From a virus, in IMG/VR virus record IMGVR_UViG_3300025132_000200, positions 1 to 29,620 of that record: a stretch of 29,620 nt of DNA; one strand, given 5' to 3'. The notes under the pieces are model-generated. The model ran no database searches and was not told the origin of the DNA. It saw nothing but the letters and a program-made list of their open reading frames with translations. Both the position numbers and the translations under genes were made by a program. Below, piece by piece: positions 7,646-15,457 of this stretch. Position 1 is the first letter of the stretch; each line of letters starts with the position of its first letter.

Positions 7646-7808
7646 TCCAATAAGGGAAACTAAATTCAGAATTTATTAAAGAATCATAAACCTCTTTAGC
7701 TTTATCTAAGACATAAGGTTCTTCCCCCCTATCTCTATAACCCCTCGAATTAACATGGAACCACTCTTCAAAACTAGGTACATAAATATGTTTAGTAGTT
7801 TCTTTCAT
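7620..7808 (-). CDS. Small unrecognised protein in the leftward cluster
   Basis: A 62-residue protein (MKETTKHIYVPSFEEWF start). The open frame extends to an ATG at 7838, but a GGAGG ribosome-binding site sits 6 bases before the ATG at 7808, so I choose that start. It overlaps the upstream gene by 17 nt and the downstream one by 26 nt. The sequence is acidic and aromatic (EEWFHVNSRGYRDRGEE, FSFPYWNDEEK) and has no membrane segment. Function unknown. Confidence 0.65.
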   Translation of the reverse strand: MKETTKHIYVPSFEEWFHVNSRGYRDRGEEPYVLDKAKEVYDSLINSEFSFPYWNDEEKNKC

Positions 7809-7965
7809 AAGTTTCCTCCAAATCTTCTTCATCAACAAAAGTCACCTGGTTGGTTTCTTCATCCAAGAACCTTGCTTTACCCTCTTCGTTATAGCCATAA
7901 AAATATCCGAATATGGCATGTCCCAACAACTTCACGCGTTGGCCGTGCTCAAGATTTATCTTCAT
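7792..7965 (-). CDS. Small acidic protein, SH3/KOW-like in appearance
   Basis: A 57-residue gene with a very strong Shine-Dalgarno sequence (AGGAGGAG a few bases before the ATG at 7965). It sits exactly between its neighbours, overlapping each by 17 nt. The product (MKINLEHGQRVKLLGHAIFG start, DEEDLEETYERNY end) alternates short beta-like stretches with a G-x-x-V and a final VDEEDLE strand, reminiscent of small SH3-fold domains. That fold guess is an inference. It is strongly acidic at the C-terminus. No family recognised. Confidence 0.7.
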   Translation of the reverse strand: MKINLEHGQRVKLLGHAIFGYFYGYNEEGKARFLDEETNQVTFVDEEDLEETYERNY

Positions 7966-8188
7966 CTCTCCTCCTATAATATTCTTTTATTAATATTTCA
8001 GCTTCTTCATTAGAATTATCAACCAGTTCATTTAAGGCATCAATTTCTTTTAGAAGAAAATCCCTATCGATTAAATTGTTAACGTATGGCAAATGATCTT
8101 CGAGATCTTCGATCATGCGATTACAAATTTTACGAAAGCGTTGAGCCACTTCTTGCAGCTCTACTTTTTTTTCTTTATCTTCGCTCAT
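7949..8188 (-). CDS. Small helical acidic protein, first gene of the leftward cluster
   Basis: A 79-residue charged, helical protein (MSEDKEKKVELQEVAQRF start). Heptad-like leucine/isoleucine spacing runs through EDHLPYVNNLIDRDFLLKEIDALNELV, suggesting a coiled coil. It overlaps the next gene by 17 nt. It is transcribed away from the gene at 8306, so the 117-bp gap between them should carry divergent promoters. Position at the head of a small leftward operon next to a recombinase would suit an early or regulatory gene, but no helix-turn-helix is evident. Function unknown. Confidence 0.65.
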   Translation of the reverse strand: MSEDKEKKVELQEVAQRFRKICNRMIEDLEDHLPYVNNLIDRDFLLKEIDALNELVDNSNEEAEILIKEYYRRRDEDKS

Positions 8189-8305
8189 TTTTTATTTATT
8201 GCATATTGTATAACAATTTTTCGTAAGAATACTATAAGTTACAAATAGTTGCAAATATTTATTAATCTGTTACTATTGTATCGTGAATAACAAAAAGGAG
8301 AAGTT
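8189..8305. promoter_or_regulatory. Divergent control region between leftward and rightward small genes
   Basis: A very AT-rich 117-bp gap between head-to-head genes. It contains a 13-bp dyad ATTGT-ATA-ACAAT (8205-8217), a near-perfect tandem 10-mer (GTTACAAATA then GTTGCAAATA, 8238-8257), and a second ATTGTAT copy (8275-8281). For the rightward gene, TTGCAA with a 16-base spacer before TACTAT could act as a promoter. For the leftward gene, TACAAT inside the dyad is a candidate -10. Repeats and a dyad between divergent genes suggest operator sites, though no repressor gene was recognised. Confidence 0.45.
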
Positions 8306-8569
8306 ATGACAAAAGAAATAAAGACCATACTTGAAAAGGTTGGTTTCATTAGAGAAGCTAAGAAGCAACAAAAACTTGTGGACTTAGAAACGTATATGAA
8401 AAAGTTTTCAATATCTGAAAACGAAATATTAGCAGAAATAGATTCTATTAAAAAAGTTTATTTAGAGCTTAACAGTATGTTCAAAACTGATTGGACCTAC
8501 TTGGAAAGTGGCATGATATTTTTTACAGAAAACGACGCACTAAGAGAAAGACTATTTCCAGAAAAATAA
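8306..8569 (+). CDS. Small helical protein of unknown function
   Basis: An 87-residue charged protein, probably all-helical, starting MTKEIKTILEKVGF. A strong ribosome-binding site (AAAGGAGA, 6 bases from the ATG) fixes the start. It is the first of four rightward genes ending in the serine recombinase, and faces the leftward cluster across a repeat-containing control region. There are no cysteines, membrane segments or recognised motifs. It could be an excision or control protein for the recombinase by position alone; nothing in the sequence demonstrates this. Confidence 0.65.
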   Translation: MTKEIKTILEKVGFIREAKKQQKLVDLETYMKKFSISENEILAEIDSIKKVYLELNSMFKTDWTYLESGMIFFTENDALRERLFPEK

Positions 8570-8581
8570 TAAGGAGAAATT

Positions 8582-8764
8582 ATGACAGCTATGAACTTTA
8601 CACACTTAGCAACTGGCATACCAACCAATTGCGCTATGACTTGGGTCCAAGTAATCAAGTATAGGCTTGGATTTAAGAATCATGTAATTGATGAAGTAAT
8701 GACTCGATACGATCTTGACGAATACGAGTATGAATATGTGGGAGTTACCAGGAGAACGCTATGA
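8582..8764 (+). CDS. Small protein of unknown function
   Basis: A 60-residue protein with a strong ribosome-binding site (TAAGGAGA before the ATG), 12 bases after the previous gene. The C-terminal third is acidic and tyrosine-rich (YDLDEYEYEYVGV). The ATG of the next gene overlaps its stop by 4 nt (ATGA), so they are coupled. No family recognised. Confidence 0.6.
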   Translation: MTAMNFTHLATGIPTNCAMTWVQVIKYRLGFKNHVIDEVMTRYDLDEYEYEYVGVTRRTL

Positions 8765-8955
8765 ATAAAAAATATGTTTTTAATAACTGGATAATGGGAG
8801 CCTGGAAATGTGGCCGCGTTGTAATGGAAGTTAGAAGTATAGGCCACAAATGGGTTTGGCTTAAATTATCAGGAAGGAAGCAGTTTACCAAGATCTCACG
8901 ACCAGAGTGGGATCAAATTACTGCTTCGGATTCTTTTGAGGAGTACGCAGCATGA
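8761..8955 (+). CDS. Small basic, tryptophan-rich protein of unknown function
   Basis: A 64-residue protein linked by 4-nt overlaps to the genes on both sides (ATGA at each junction). It is rich in tryptophan and basic residues (IMGAWKCGRVVMEV, GHKWVWLKLSGRKQFTKISR) with an acidic end. The strand pattern could be a small beta-barrel. Tight coupling to the serine recombinase gene suggests shared expression, possibly an accessory role, but that is positional inference only. Confidence 0.6.
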   Translation: MNKKYVFNNWIMGAWKCGRVVMEVRSIGHKWVWLKLSGRKQFTKISRPEWDQITASDSFEEYAA

Positions 8956-9740
8956 TTGAACCAAGAAAACAAGTGAATAATATTTACGGCTATATCAGAG
9001 TATCATCTGAGCAGCAGGTTAAGGACGGCTCTTCACTAGAGGAGCAAAAAAGATCGATTGAGGAGTTTGTCGCTAATAAATACGGCGGTAGGAAAGTTGA
9101 CAAGTTCTTTACCGACGCTGGCATTAGTGGCATGAAGCCATTATTAGAGCGACCAGGCTCCAGAGAGCTGACTGACACCATGGACGCAAACGACGTGATA
9201 GTAGCGACCAAACTAGATAGACTCGCAAGGTCTTTTTTAGAAATGGTTAATATGGTCCCAACTTTAGAAGAGTCGGGCATCACCTTGTTCTTTTGCGATA
9301 TGTTTGCCGATATACCAGTAGTCTTACCTAAAGAGAAAGCTAAGACTGGTCTTGAGGCTAAAATGGATATGACTAGGCTTGCGAACCAAAATCTGTTGAC
9401 TAATATGGCGCAGTTTGCTGAGATCGAGAGAGAAATGATTATGTCTAGGCTGAATGGCGGCAAACTGGTCCATGCCGAGAAAGGCTACTCAATCGGCGGC
9501 CAAACACCCTTTGGTTACAAAAAAGAGTACGACGATACTGGTAGCAGGCGTAGAACCAAATTAATACCTATACCAGAAGAACAAGAGGTACTGAAACATA
9601 TTTGGGCTTTACGAGAAAAAGGTTTGGGTGCTAGAAAGATAGCTACACAGATTCAAAACTCGCACCCAGGTTATGAGGACTTTCCTTATCACAAGGTACA
9701 TAGAATCTTGAAACGAAAGTTTCAAGGGCTTCACGATTAG
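8952..9740 (+). CDS. Serine recombinase (resolvase/invertase-like)
   Basis: A 262-residue site-specific recombinase. The resolvase catalytic domain (PF00239) is clear: YGYIRVSSEQQ with the nucleophile S18, then the LDRLARS arginine motif and the long EIEREMIMSRLNGGK helix (residues about 155-172). A short C-terminal part (GGQTPFGYKKEYD, then a small helical DNA-binding segment from about 205) resembles the start of the Recombinase domain (PF07508). It lacks the extended coiled-coil region of 450-600-residue large serine integrases. It could therefore be a compact integrase, a multimer resolvase or a DNA invertase. No attachment site was identified nearby. It is the only hint of a temperate life style in the window. 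Confidence 0.9.
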   Translation: MIEPRKQVNNIYGYIRVSSEQQVKDGSSLEEQKRSIEEFVANKYGGRKVDKFFTDAGISGMKPLLERPGSRELTDTMDANDVIVATKLDRLARSFLEMVNMVPTLEESGITLFFCDMFADIPVVLPKEKAKTGLEAKMDMTRLANQNLLTNMAQFAEIEREMIMSRLNGGKLVHAEKGYSIGGQTPFGYKKEYDDTGSRRRTKLIPIPEEQEVLKHIWALREKGLGARKIATQIQNSHPGYEDFPYHKVHRILKRKFQGLHD

Positions 9741-9759
9741 AATTATCTAGAGTTTCAGT

Positions 9760-9765
9760 TATAAT
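9760..9765 (+). promoter_or_regulatory. TATAAT -10-like element directly before a start codon
   Basis: A perfect TATAAT lies 6 bases before the ATG at 9772, after the recombinase stop. The -35 match (TTAGAA, 17-base spacer) is poor. The layout matches that at 4937 and would give a nearly leaderless message at the head of the tail-gene block. Confidence 0.4.
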
Positions 9766-9771
9766 CTTGCT

Positions 9772-9909
9772 ATGACCAATAAAGAAAAAATAATAGCGGC
9801 CATAGCGAAAATAGACTCTATGTTAAGTTTAGATTTTATGACAGATCCTGTCAGAGAAGAACTTAACAACGTCAAAACTTTGCTTGTCGAAGTTCGCGAT
9901 AGCATGTAA
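9772..9909 (+). CDS. Small helical protein at the head of the tail block
   Basis: A 45-residue frame (MTNKEKIIAAIAKIDSML start) predicted to be helical throughout with two amphipathic segments separated by DPVREE. Its stop shares one base with the ATG of the next gene (TAATG), indicating coupling, and a TATAAT lies just upstream. No family recognised. It is short, but both junctions support it. Confidence 0.55.
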   Translation: MTNKEKIIAAIAKIDSMLSLDFMTDPVREELNNVKTLLVEVRDSM

Positions 9910-10493
9910 TGGCTAATATCAACGGCTGGGGACGAGGCACCTGGGGACAAGGCGCATGGGGTACAGCTTTACCAGTAGAGCTCTCCACAGTAGGATCAAT
10001 CACATCCGGGCTTGGTAGTGTTACCGTCGTTGCTAAAGCTAATGTCATACCAGCAAGTCAAGCAGTTACTGCCGGTCTAGGTGCGCCAAGCGTCGTAGCT
10101 GGTGCAGTGTTATCTGTCACAGGACAAGCGGTAACTGCTGGTTTAGGTGCTCCGAGCGTAGACGCTGAGGCTAATATTACAGTTAGTGGCGTCGGCATGA
10201 GCTCTACGTTAGGTTCTATAACAGTGCACCACAACGATGTCGTAAATTTATCTGGTTTCGATATAACACCAAGTTTAGGTTCAGTTTCTACAGATGCAGG
10301 TGCTATTGTTAGTATTAATGGTATAACCCTAACAGCTAGTCCAGGCTTTATTTTGGTTTATGGTGAGATAGACACAGATCAAACTCCAAGCTACGGTGAG
10401 ATAAGCACCACACAGACGCCTAGCTATTCAGACATTGCAACAACCCAAAGTCCAAACTATACTACAATAGATGCAGGTAGAGACGTAGCATAA
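9909..10493 (+). CDS. Repeat-containing tail/virion protein (WGxGxWG type)
   Basis: A 194-residue protein starting NINGWGRGTWGQGAWG, an N-terminus I associate with marine phage structural proteins. It continues as beta-strand repeats: two near-identical copies of AVTAGLGAPSV (around residues 52-85) within a series of about six units built on a T-x-GLGSVTV core. The C-terminus has four copies of a short unit of the form Y-(G/S/T)-(E/D)-I, then TTQ-(T/S)-P-(S/N)-Y. No enzyme motif is seen. It lies directly before the large fibre gene, so it is probably a tail or fibre-associated surface protein. Confidence 0.65.
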   Translation: MANINGWGRGTWGQGAWGTALPVELSTVGSITSGLGSVTVVAKANVIPASQAVTAGLGAPSVVAGAVLSVTGQAVTAGLGAPSVDAEANITVSGVGMSSTLGSITVHHNDVVNLSGFDITPSLGSVSTDAGAIVSINGITLTASPGFILVYGEIDTDQTPSYGEISTTQTPSYSDIATTQSPNYTTIDAGRDVA

Positions 10494-10510
10494 TATGAGG
10501 TAACTTAAAT

Positions 10511-13500
10511 ATGGCTAGTTATGTAAATGATTTAAGACTTAAAGAGATAGGCACCGGTGAATCAAGTGGTACTTGGGGAACAGAAACTAACACAAACTTA
10601 GAATTAATTGGTGAGGCGCTCGGCTTTGGCACAGAGGCGATTACCACTAACGCAGACACACACACAACAACAGTTGCAGATGGGTCCACAGACCCAGGTC
10701 GTGCTATTTATCTAAAATACACAGGCACACTTGACTCTGCATGTACTATCACGATTGGTCCTAACACCATGAGTAGGATGCACTTTATTGAAAATGGCAC
10801 CAGCGGATCGCAAAACATAATAATTTCACAAGGCACAGGAGCTAACGTCACTATACCCGCCGGTGATGTTAAGGCAGTTTATTTAGATGGCGCAGGATCT
10901 GGCGCTGCCGTTGCAGATGCTTTTGCTAGTCTAAACGTCGTAGATTTAAAAGTAGAAGACGATCTAACAGTCACAGATGATGTTTCAATAGGTGGAGCAC
11001 TAACACTAACAGGCAACGCAGACTTCAATGGAGATCTTGACGTAGACGGCACAGCTAATTTAGATGTCGTAGATATTGATGGTGCTGTAGATATGGCAAG
11101 CACCTTAGCTGTAGGTGGTGTGCTTACCGCTAATGCAGGTGTGGCTATAGACAACATAACAATTGATGGCACAGAAATAGATTTATCAAGCGGTGATCTT
11201 ACGATAGATGTTGCAGGAGATATTATTCTTGATGCAGATGGTGGAAATGTAACTTTCAAAGACGGTGGCACTGCAATAGGTGATTTAGGCAACTCATCTT
11301 CCGATTTCGTTATAGAAGCAAAAGTTCAAGACAAAGACATAATTTTTAAAGGTGATGATGGTGGTTCTGGTATAACTGCTCTTACCCTCGATATGTCAGA
11401 TGCAGGTGCAGCTGCCTTCAACAACAAAGCATCTTTCGGCGGTGGTGTAGCAATAGGCCAAACAAGTTTTACAGGTGGTAACACTTTGATGGATATACAT
11501 GGTTCTGGATCGGGCGTAGGTTCAAATATAGCATTTGCTAATGACCATAATACAGACAAGTTTTTTGTCGGTATTGCAGGAGATACTACAGGCGACGCTT
11601 TAGTTTTTAACGCAGAAAACTCAGATTTGATTTTCGGCACCAATAATTCTGAGCATATGCGCCTTATGAATGATGGAGACTTAGGTCTGGGGACAAGTAG
11701 TCCTTCTTTCACATCTGGTTCTGGTTTAGAAATAAGCAGAGCAGGTGCAGCGACTTTAAGACTAGAAGATACAGACGGCACAACAGGTGCTACAGAGTTA
11801 GTTCAAGTAGATGCTGACTGTTTCTTACTAACTAGACAATCTGGTGCATTAATTTTTGGAATTAATAGCACTGAAAAAATGAGAATTGATACTTCGGGTA
11901 ATGCTACATTTACTGGAACAATCAATGGTGTCGGCATATCCTCAAACATAACTAATTTTTCACAAAGTATATTAATCAGCAATGATGCGGGTACAGGGAC
12001 ATTAGATGCTGCAAGTAACAACACAGGTTTAGGTTTTGAAGTCTTTGATGACCTAACATCTGGTGACAATAACACAGCTGTTGGTTGTAAGGCCTTAGAT
12101 GTTCTTACAACTGGTTCGCAAAATACTGCTTTGGGAGACACTTCTTTAAGTTCATTAACTACAGGAGACGCTAATACAGCTTTGGGTTATAGGGCTATGC
12201 TAAATTCTGGTACAGGAGTAAGTGATAACACAGCCATAGGTAGAGACGCACTTTACAATGTTACAGGAGAACGTAACGTAGCTGTAGGTAATTTTGCCTT
12301 AGATGCTAACACTTCTGGAAATTCAAATACGGCAGTAGGTAAAGACGCTCTATCAGCAAATACAACAGCCTCTAACAACGTAGCAGTAGGAAGAAGTGCG
12401 TTATTAGTAAATACTACTGGCACCAGAAACACCTCTGTGGGGACTTTTGCCTTAGATGCTAATACGACAGCAAATGATAACTGTGCTTTTGGTTACAACA
12501 CTTTAACGGATAACACTACAGGGTCTCAAAATACTTCTTTTGGTCAAGCATCATTAGCAAACAATACTACAGCGAATGACAACACGGCAGTTGGCTATCA
12601 AACCTTATTCACTAATACCACTGGAGCGCAAAACACAGCTGTTGGTAAAAATGTTTTAGTAAATGCAACTACAGCAGATAACAATACAGCAATGGGGTAT
12701 CACGCAGCAGACGCTATAACTACAGGTGACTTAAACGTAGCAATCGGTAATGATGCTCTAGGATCAAATACAGTCGGCGACAGAAACGTAGCTATTGGTT
12801 CTAGTGCTTTAAGCACATATAACCCATCTACTAATGAAGATGGATATAACGTAGCTGTAGGTTTAAATGCTTTATTTGCTGCCACCACAGGTAATCAGAA
12901 CGTAGTTGTAGGTGGACTTGCAGGAGAAGCGGTTACTACAGGCGCTAGTAACTCACTACTTGGTCATAAATCTGGAAATGATATAACCACAGGAGACTTT
13001 AATACTTTTATAGGTAGACAAACAGGAGAAAAAACTACAACCTCAGATGGAAACACAGCAGTAGGTTATATAGCTTTACAAGAAAACACTACAGGTGCTT
13101 TAAATGTAGCAATAGGTCAAGAAGCTCTACAAAAAAATACAACAGCAAGTGGTAATGTAGCTATAGGTTATCAAGCCTTAGAAGAAAATATTTCGGGAGA
13201 AGCTAACGTAGCTGTAGGTTATGGAGCTTTAGATGGACCAACAACAAGAGATAACAACGTAGCAGTAGGTTATCAAGCAGCGTCAGCAGCAGCAGTATCT
13301 GGAATTACAGCAGTAGGCCGTGGTGCTTTAAACGCTAACACATCCGGTTGGAATACAGCAGTAGGCTATTTAGCCGGTAACGCAATAACTACAGGAAGCT
13401 CTAGTGTCTTTTTAGGTGCAGAAGCAGGATTAGTTGTAACTACAGGCTCTTCTAACACCATAGTTGGACATCAAGCAGGTAAAGCTGTGTCTACTGGTGG

Positions 13501-14191
13501 TGAAAATTCAATTCTTGGTAGGGGAGCAGGTATAGCACTTACTACAGGAGGCAGAAACACACTGTTAGGAGATGAAGCAGGAAGCTCTTTACAAGATGGT
13601 AGTGATAATGTTGCAATAGGACATGACGTAAATGTTGCTGCGTCTTTAGGAAATTCTATAACACTTGGCTCTGGTATAAGTGCAACAGGTAGTAACGATT
13701 TTTCTTTTGGTAAAGCCAGTAACATAGTTACTAATAATTTTGATGCTGATGCAGATTGGTCAAGAAGTTCAGATATTAGAAAGAAAAGAAATATAAATGA
13801 CGATAATTTAGGTTTATCTTTTATTAACAATTTGCGACCTGTAACTTTCCAATGGAAACCGAGCAATGAATTTCCTAAAGAATGGAATGAATACAGTGAA
13901 GAAAATAACATGAATCTTGAAGCAGTAATGCACGGTATGATCGCACAAGAGGTCAAGGAGGCATTAGATAAAGAAGGTGTTGATACCTTTGCAGGTTGGT
14001 CTGTAGATAATGACGGTATGCAACGTCTTTCAAGAGAGATGTTCATTACGCCCTTAATTAATGCTGTAAAAGAGCTATCAGAACAAATAGAGGAATTAAA
14101 AAAGGATTCACATAGTCCTAAAAATTTACCGGATCTTGATGGTTATAATGAATTGATCGCAAGAATCGAAAACTTAGAAAAGGAGAAATAA
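10511..14191 (+). CDS. Tail fibre with YadA-like head repeats and C-terminal S74 self-cleaving chaperone
   Basis: A 1226-residue fibre protein. The N-terminus (DLRLKEIGTGESSGTWG) would attach to the virion. Residues about 140-450 are beta-rich with short repeats (LTVTDDVSIGG, LTLTGNADFNGDLDVDG). Residues about 503-1046 consist of some 32 copies of a roughly 17-residue unit of the form N-T-A-V-G-Y-x-A-L-x-x-N-T-T-G-x-x, similar to the trimeric YadA/Hep_Hag head. The end, from S1087 (SSDIRKKRNI), is a Peptidase_S74 intramolecular chaperone. In endosialidase-type fibres this domain trimerises the shaft and cuts itself off at the serine of an S-D motif. The shaft probably binds the host surface. 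A GAGG element lies 10 bases before the ATG. Confidence 0.92.
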   Translation: MASYVNDLRLKEIGTGESSGTWGTETNTNLELIGEALGFGTEAITTNADTHTTTVADGSTDPGRAIYLKYTGTLDSACTITIGPNTMSRMHFIENGTSGSQNIIISQGTGANVTIPAGDVKAVYLDGAGSGAAVADAFASLNVVDLKVEDDLTVTDDVSIGGALTLTGNADFNGDLDVDGTANLDVVDIDGAVDMASTLAVGGVLTANAGVAIDNITIDGTEIDLSSGDLTIDVAGDIILDADGGNVTFKDGGTAIGDLGNSSSDFVIEAKVQDKDIIFKGDDGGSGITALTLDMSDAGAAAFNNKASFGGGVAIGQTSFTGGNTLMDIHGSGSGVGSNIAFANDHNTDKFFVGIAGDTTGDALVFNAENSDLIFGTNNSEHMRLMNDGDLGLGTSSPSFTSGSGLEISRAGAATLRLEDTDGTTGATELVQVDADCFLLTRQSGALIFGINSTEKMRIDTSGNATFTGTINGVGISSNITNFSQSILISNDAGTGTLDAASNNTGLGFEVFDDLTSGDNNTAVGCKALDVLTTGSQNTALGDTSLSSLTTGDANTALGYRAMLNSGTGVSDNTAIGRDALYNVTGERNVAVGNFALDANTSGNSNTAVGKDALSANTTASNNVAVGRSALLVNTTGTRNTSVGTFALDANTTANDNCAFGYNTLTDNTTGSQNTSFGQASLANNTTANDNTAVGYQTLFTNTTGAQNTAVGKNVLVNATTADNNTAMGYHAADAITTGDLNVAIGNDALGSNTVGDRNVAIGSSALSTYNPSTNEDGYNVAVGLNALFAATTGNQNVVVGGLAGEAVTTGASNSLLGHKSGNDITTGDFNTFIGRQTGEKTTTSDGNTAVGYIALQENTTGALNVAIGQEALQKNTTASGNVAIGYQALEENISGEANVAVGYGALDGPTTRDNNVAVGYQAASAAAVSGITAVGRGALNANTSGWNTAVGYLAGNAITTGSSSVFLGAEAGLVVTTGSSNTIVGHQAGKAVSTGGENSILGRGAGIALTTGGRNTLLGDEAGSSLQDGSDNVAIGHDVNVAASLGNSITLGSGISATGSNDFSFGKASNIVTNNFDADADWSRSSDIRKKRNINDDNLGLSFINNLRPVTFQWKPSNEFPKEWNEYSEENNMNLEAVMHGMIAQEVKEALDKEGVDTFAGWSVDNDGMQRLSREMFITPLINAVKELSEQIEELKKDSHSPKNLPDLDGYNELIARIENLEKEK
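12018..13650 (+). repeat. About 32 degenerate 51-bp coding repeats in the fibre gene
   Basis: The DNA of the fibre head repeats with a 51-bp period. Each unit encodes an N-T-A-V-G or N-V-A-I-G core and usually a T-T-G turn. The copies are diverged in sequence but conserve GCAGTAGG or GCTGTAGG-like cores. Such arrays can gain or lose units by recombination, changing fibre length. Confidence 0.85.
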
Positions 14192-14524
14192 ATGGCAGTT
14201 AGTAAAGCAATTGTAAAATGTGTGCCCTATGTCAACTCATCTAGTAAAGTAGACAAGTGGGACATAGAAATGAAATATGAAAACGATAGTGAGGGCGACT
14301 CTACTTACTACACTCATACTTTTAGTGTGACTGTACCTCAACAAGATGATGCTGGTAATGCAAATTTCACATTAAAAGCTAAAGGTAGTTGGAGTAACGC
14401 TAACTTGGTGGCAATATGTCCAGTGTCACAATGGGATGAAGTGTTTGCTAGTCAAGTAGATAGTGTTATAACTAATCCACCAGCTGATAGCGCACCAGAT
14501 AATTCGTTTAGTGTCCCTAGTTAA
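14192..14524 (+). CDS. Small beta-rich putative tail-associated protein
   Basis: A 110-residue protein with a strong ribosome-binding site (AAAGGAGA), starting at the fibre stop (TAAATG). It looks beta-rich (KAIVKCVPYVNSSSKVDKW, YTHTFSVTVPQ, NFTLKAKGSW) and ends in a flexible serine/proline tail. No family recognised. Position directly after the fibre gene suggests a fibre-tip, assembly or other virion role; this is inference. Confidence 0.6.
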   Translation: MAVSKAIVKCVPYVNSSSKVDKWDIEMKYENDSEGDSTYYTHTFSVTVPQQDDAGNANFTLKAKGSWSNANLVAICPVSQWDEVFASQVDSVITNPPADSAPDNSFSVPS

Positions 14525-14527
14525 TTA

Positions 14528-15244
14528 ATGTCAGTGCAAAAATACGAGATGCACGTTATGCCATCTGTATTCGTGCTAGAAACAACCATGCCTCAAAGCA
14601 TGATAGATTCAGTGAACGATTACATGGACGAGTATAAAGAAAAGAAAGATAAACAATCTTTAAAACATTCATTGGTTGGCCAAATACACAAGGGAGAGCA
14701 ATTGTTGTTAGATCACAACGACGAAAGGATGCTCGAGTATAATCATTTTATATGCAATTTAGGTGCTGAATACATAAATCACTTTGCTAGTTCTGGTGCT
14801 GGCATGAAACTACAAAATTCAAAACAAGTAATGATAGACGAAACCTGGTCAGTGCATAGTTACGATGGCGACTACAATCCTATACATGACCACGGCACTA
14901 AAACAATAATGGGAATATCAACTACTGCCTGGACTAAAGTACCAAAACAGATCGGAGAAAAAGCTAACGCCAATACCCCAACTTATTCTTTATACAATGA
15001 GTCTGGACACTCAGATGGCTGCATTGCATTTCAATATGGCATGAACTCGGTTTTAGATACTGAAAGACTTAGACCACCGCAATCATTTGTAATGACGCCA
15101 AAAGTAGGTAAACTATTAGTGTTTCCTTCTTGGCTACAACATATGGTTTATCCATTCAAAGGAAAAGGAGAAAGAAGAACAATAGCTTCTAATCTTAACT
15201 GTTGGGATATAGTTCCAAATGTAGAGCCAAAGGGTGTAAATTAA
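14528..15244 (+). CDS. Putative 2OG-Fe(II) oxygenase-like protein
   Basis: A 238-residue protein with features of the 2OG-FeII_Oxy_5 type (PF13759). These are W-S-V-H-x-Y-x-G-D-YNPIHDHG (residues 107-123), giving H120 and either D121 or H122 as ligand candidates, and the late segment GKLLVFPSWLQHMVYPF with H205. R216/R217 and N222 follow (GERRTIASNLN), where the co-substrate arginine is expected. The usual first pair in this family is H-x-H or H-x-D, and here the order is H-D-H. The fold is probably kept, and catalysis is plausible but unproven. Following the fibre genes, it could modify fibre residues. It is not closely similar to the oxygenase at 4376. Confidence 0.75.
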   Translation: MSVQKYEMHVMPSVFVLETTMPQSMIDSVNDYMDEYKEKKDKQSLKHSLVGQIHKGEQLLLDHNDERMLEYNHFICNLGAEYINHFASSGAGMKLQNSKQVMIDETWSVHSYDGDYNPIHDHGTKTIMGISTTAWTKVPKQIGEKANANTPTYSLYNESGHSDGCIAFQYGMNSVLDTERLRPPQSFVMTPKVGKLLVFPSWLQHMVYPFKGKGERRTIASNLNCWDIVPNVEPKGVN

Positions 15245-15265
15245 ATACAGGAGGTAGTGAAACGC

Positions 15266-15457
15266 ATGGAAGAAAACAAACTATATTTAAACATGCTTGC
15301 TTTAATCGATGCAGGATCGAGAAGAGGCGCATGGCAAGGAAGCGAGCTAGAAGTAATCGCTTCAATTAGAAAAGCTGTAGTTGAAAAAATTAAAAATTTT
15401 TCAGATTCAGTTGAGGAAAACGTCGATAGTCTAGAAGACGCAAACCAGGAGGAATGA
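15266..15457 (+). CDS. Small acidic protein of unknown function
   Basis: A 63-residue protein (MEENKLYLNMLALIDAGSRRG start) with an acidic C-terminus (SVEENVDSLEDANQEE). A GTG at 15257 would be only 2 bases from the AGGAGG at 15249, so the ATG at 15266 is the better start. Its stop overlaps the start of the next small membrane gene (ATGATG). It opens the run of small genes before the curli-like module. Function unknown. Confidence 0.6.
   Translation: MEENKLYLNMLALIDAGSRRGAWQGSELEVIASIRKAVVEKIKNFSDSVEENVDSLEDANQEE

Noticed and set aside
7755-7979. Plus-strand 74-codon frame opposite the leftward cluster
   Set aside because: The minus strand has overlapping genes with strong ribosome-binding sites here; the plus frame has neither.
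12018-13650. Regular repeats that could be taken for a CRISPR array
   Set aside because: The repeats are in frame, diverged, have no unique spacers and encode a recognisable fibre head.
10879-14046. Several long minus-strand frames opposite the fibre gene
   Set aside because: They are produced by the repetitive codon pattern of the fibre, have no ribosome-binding sites and give proline/serine/alanine-rich nonsense.
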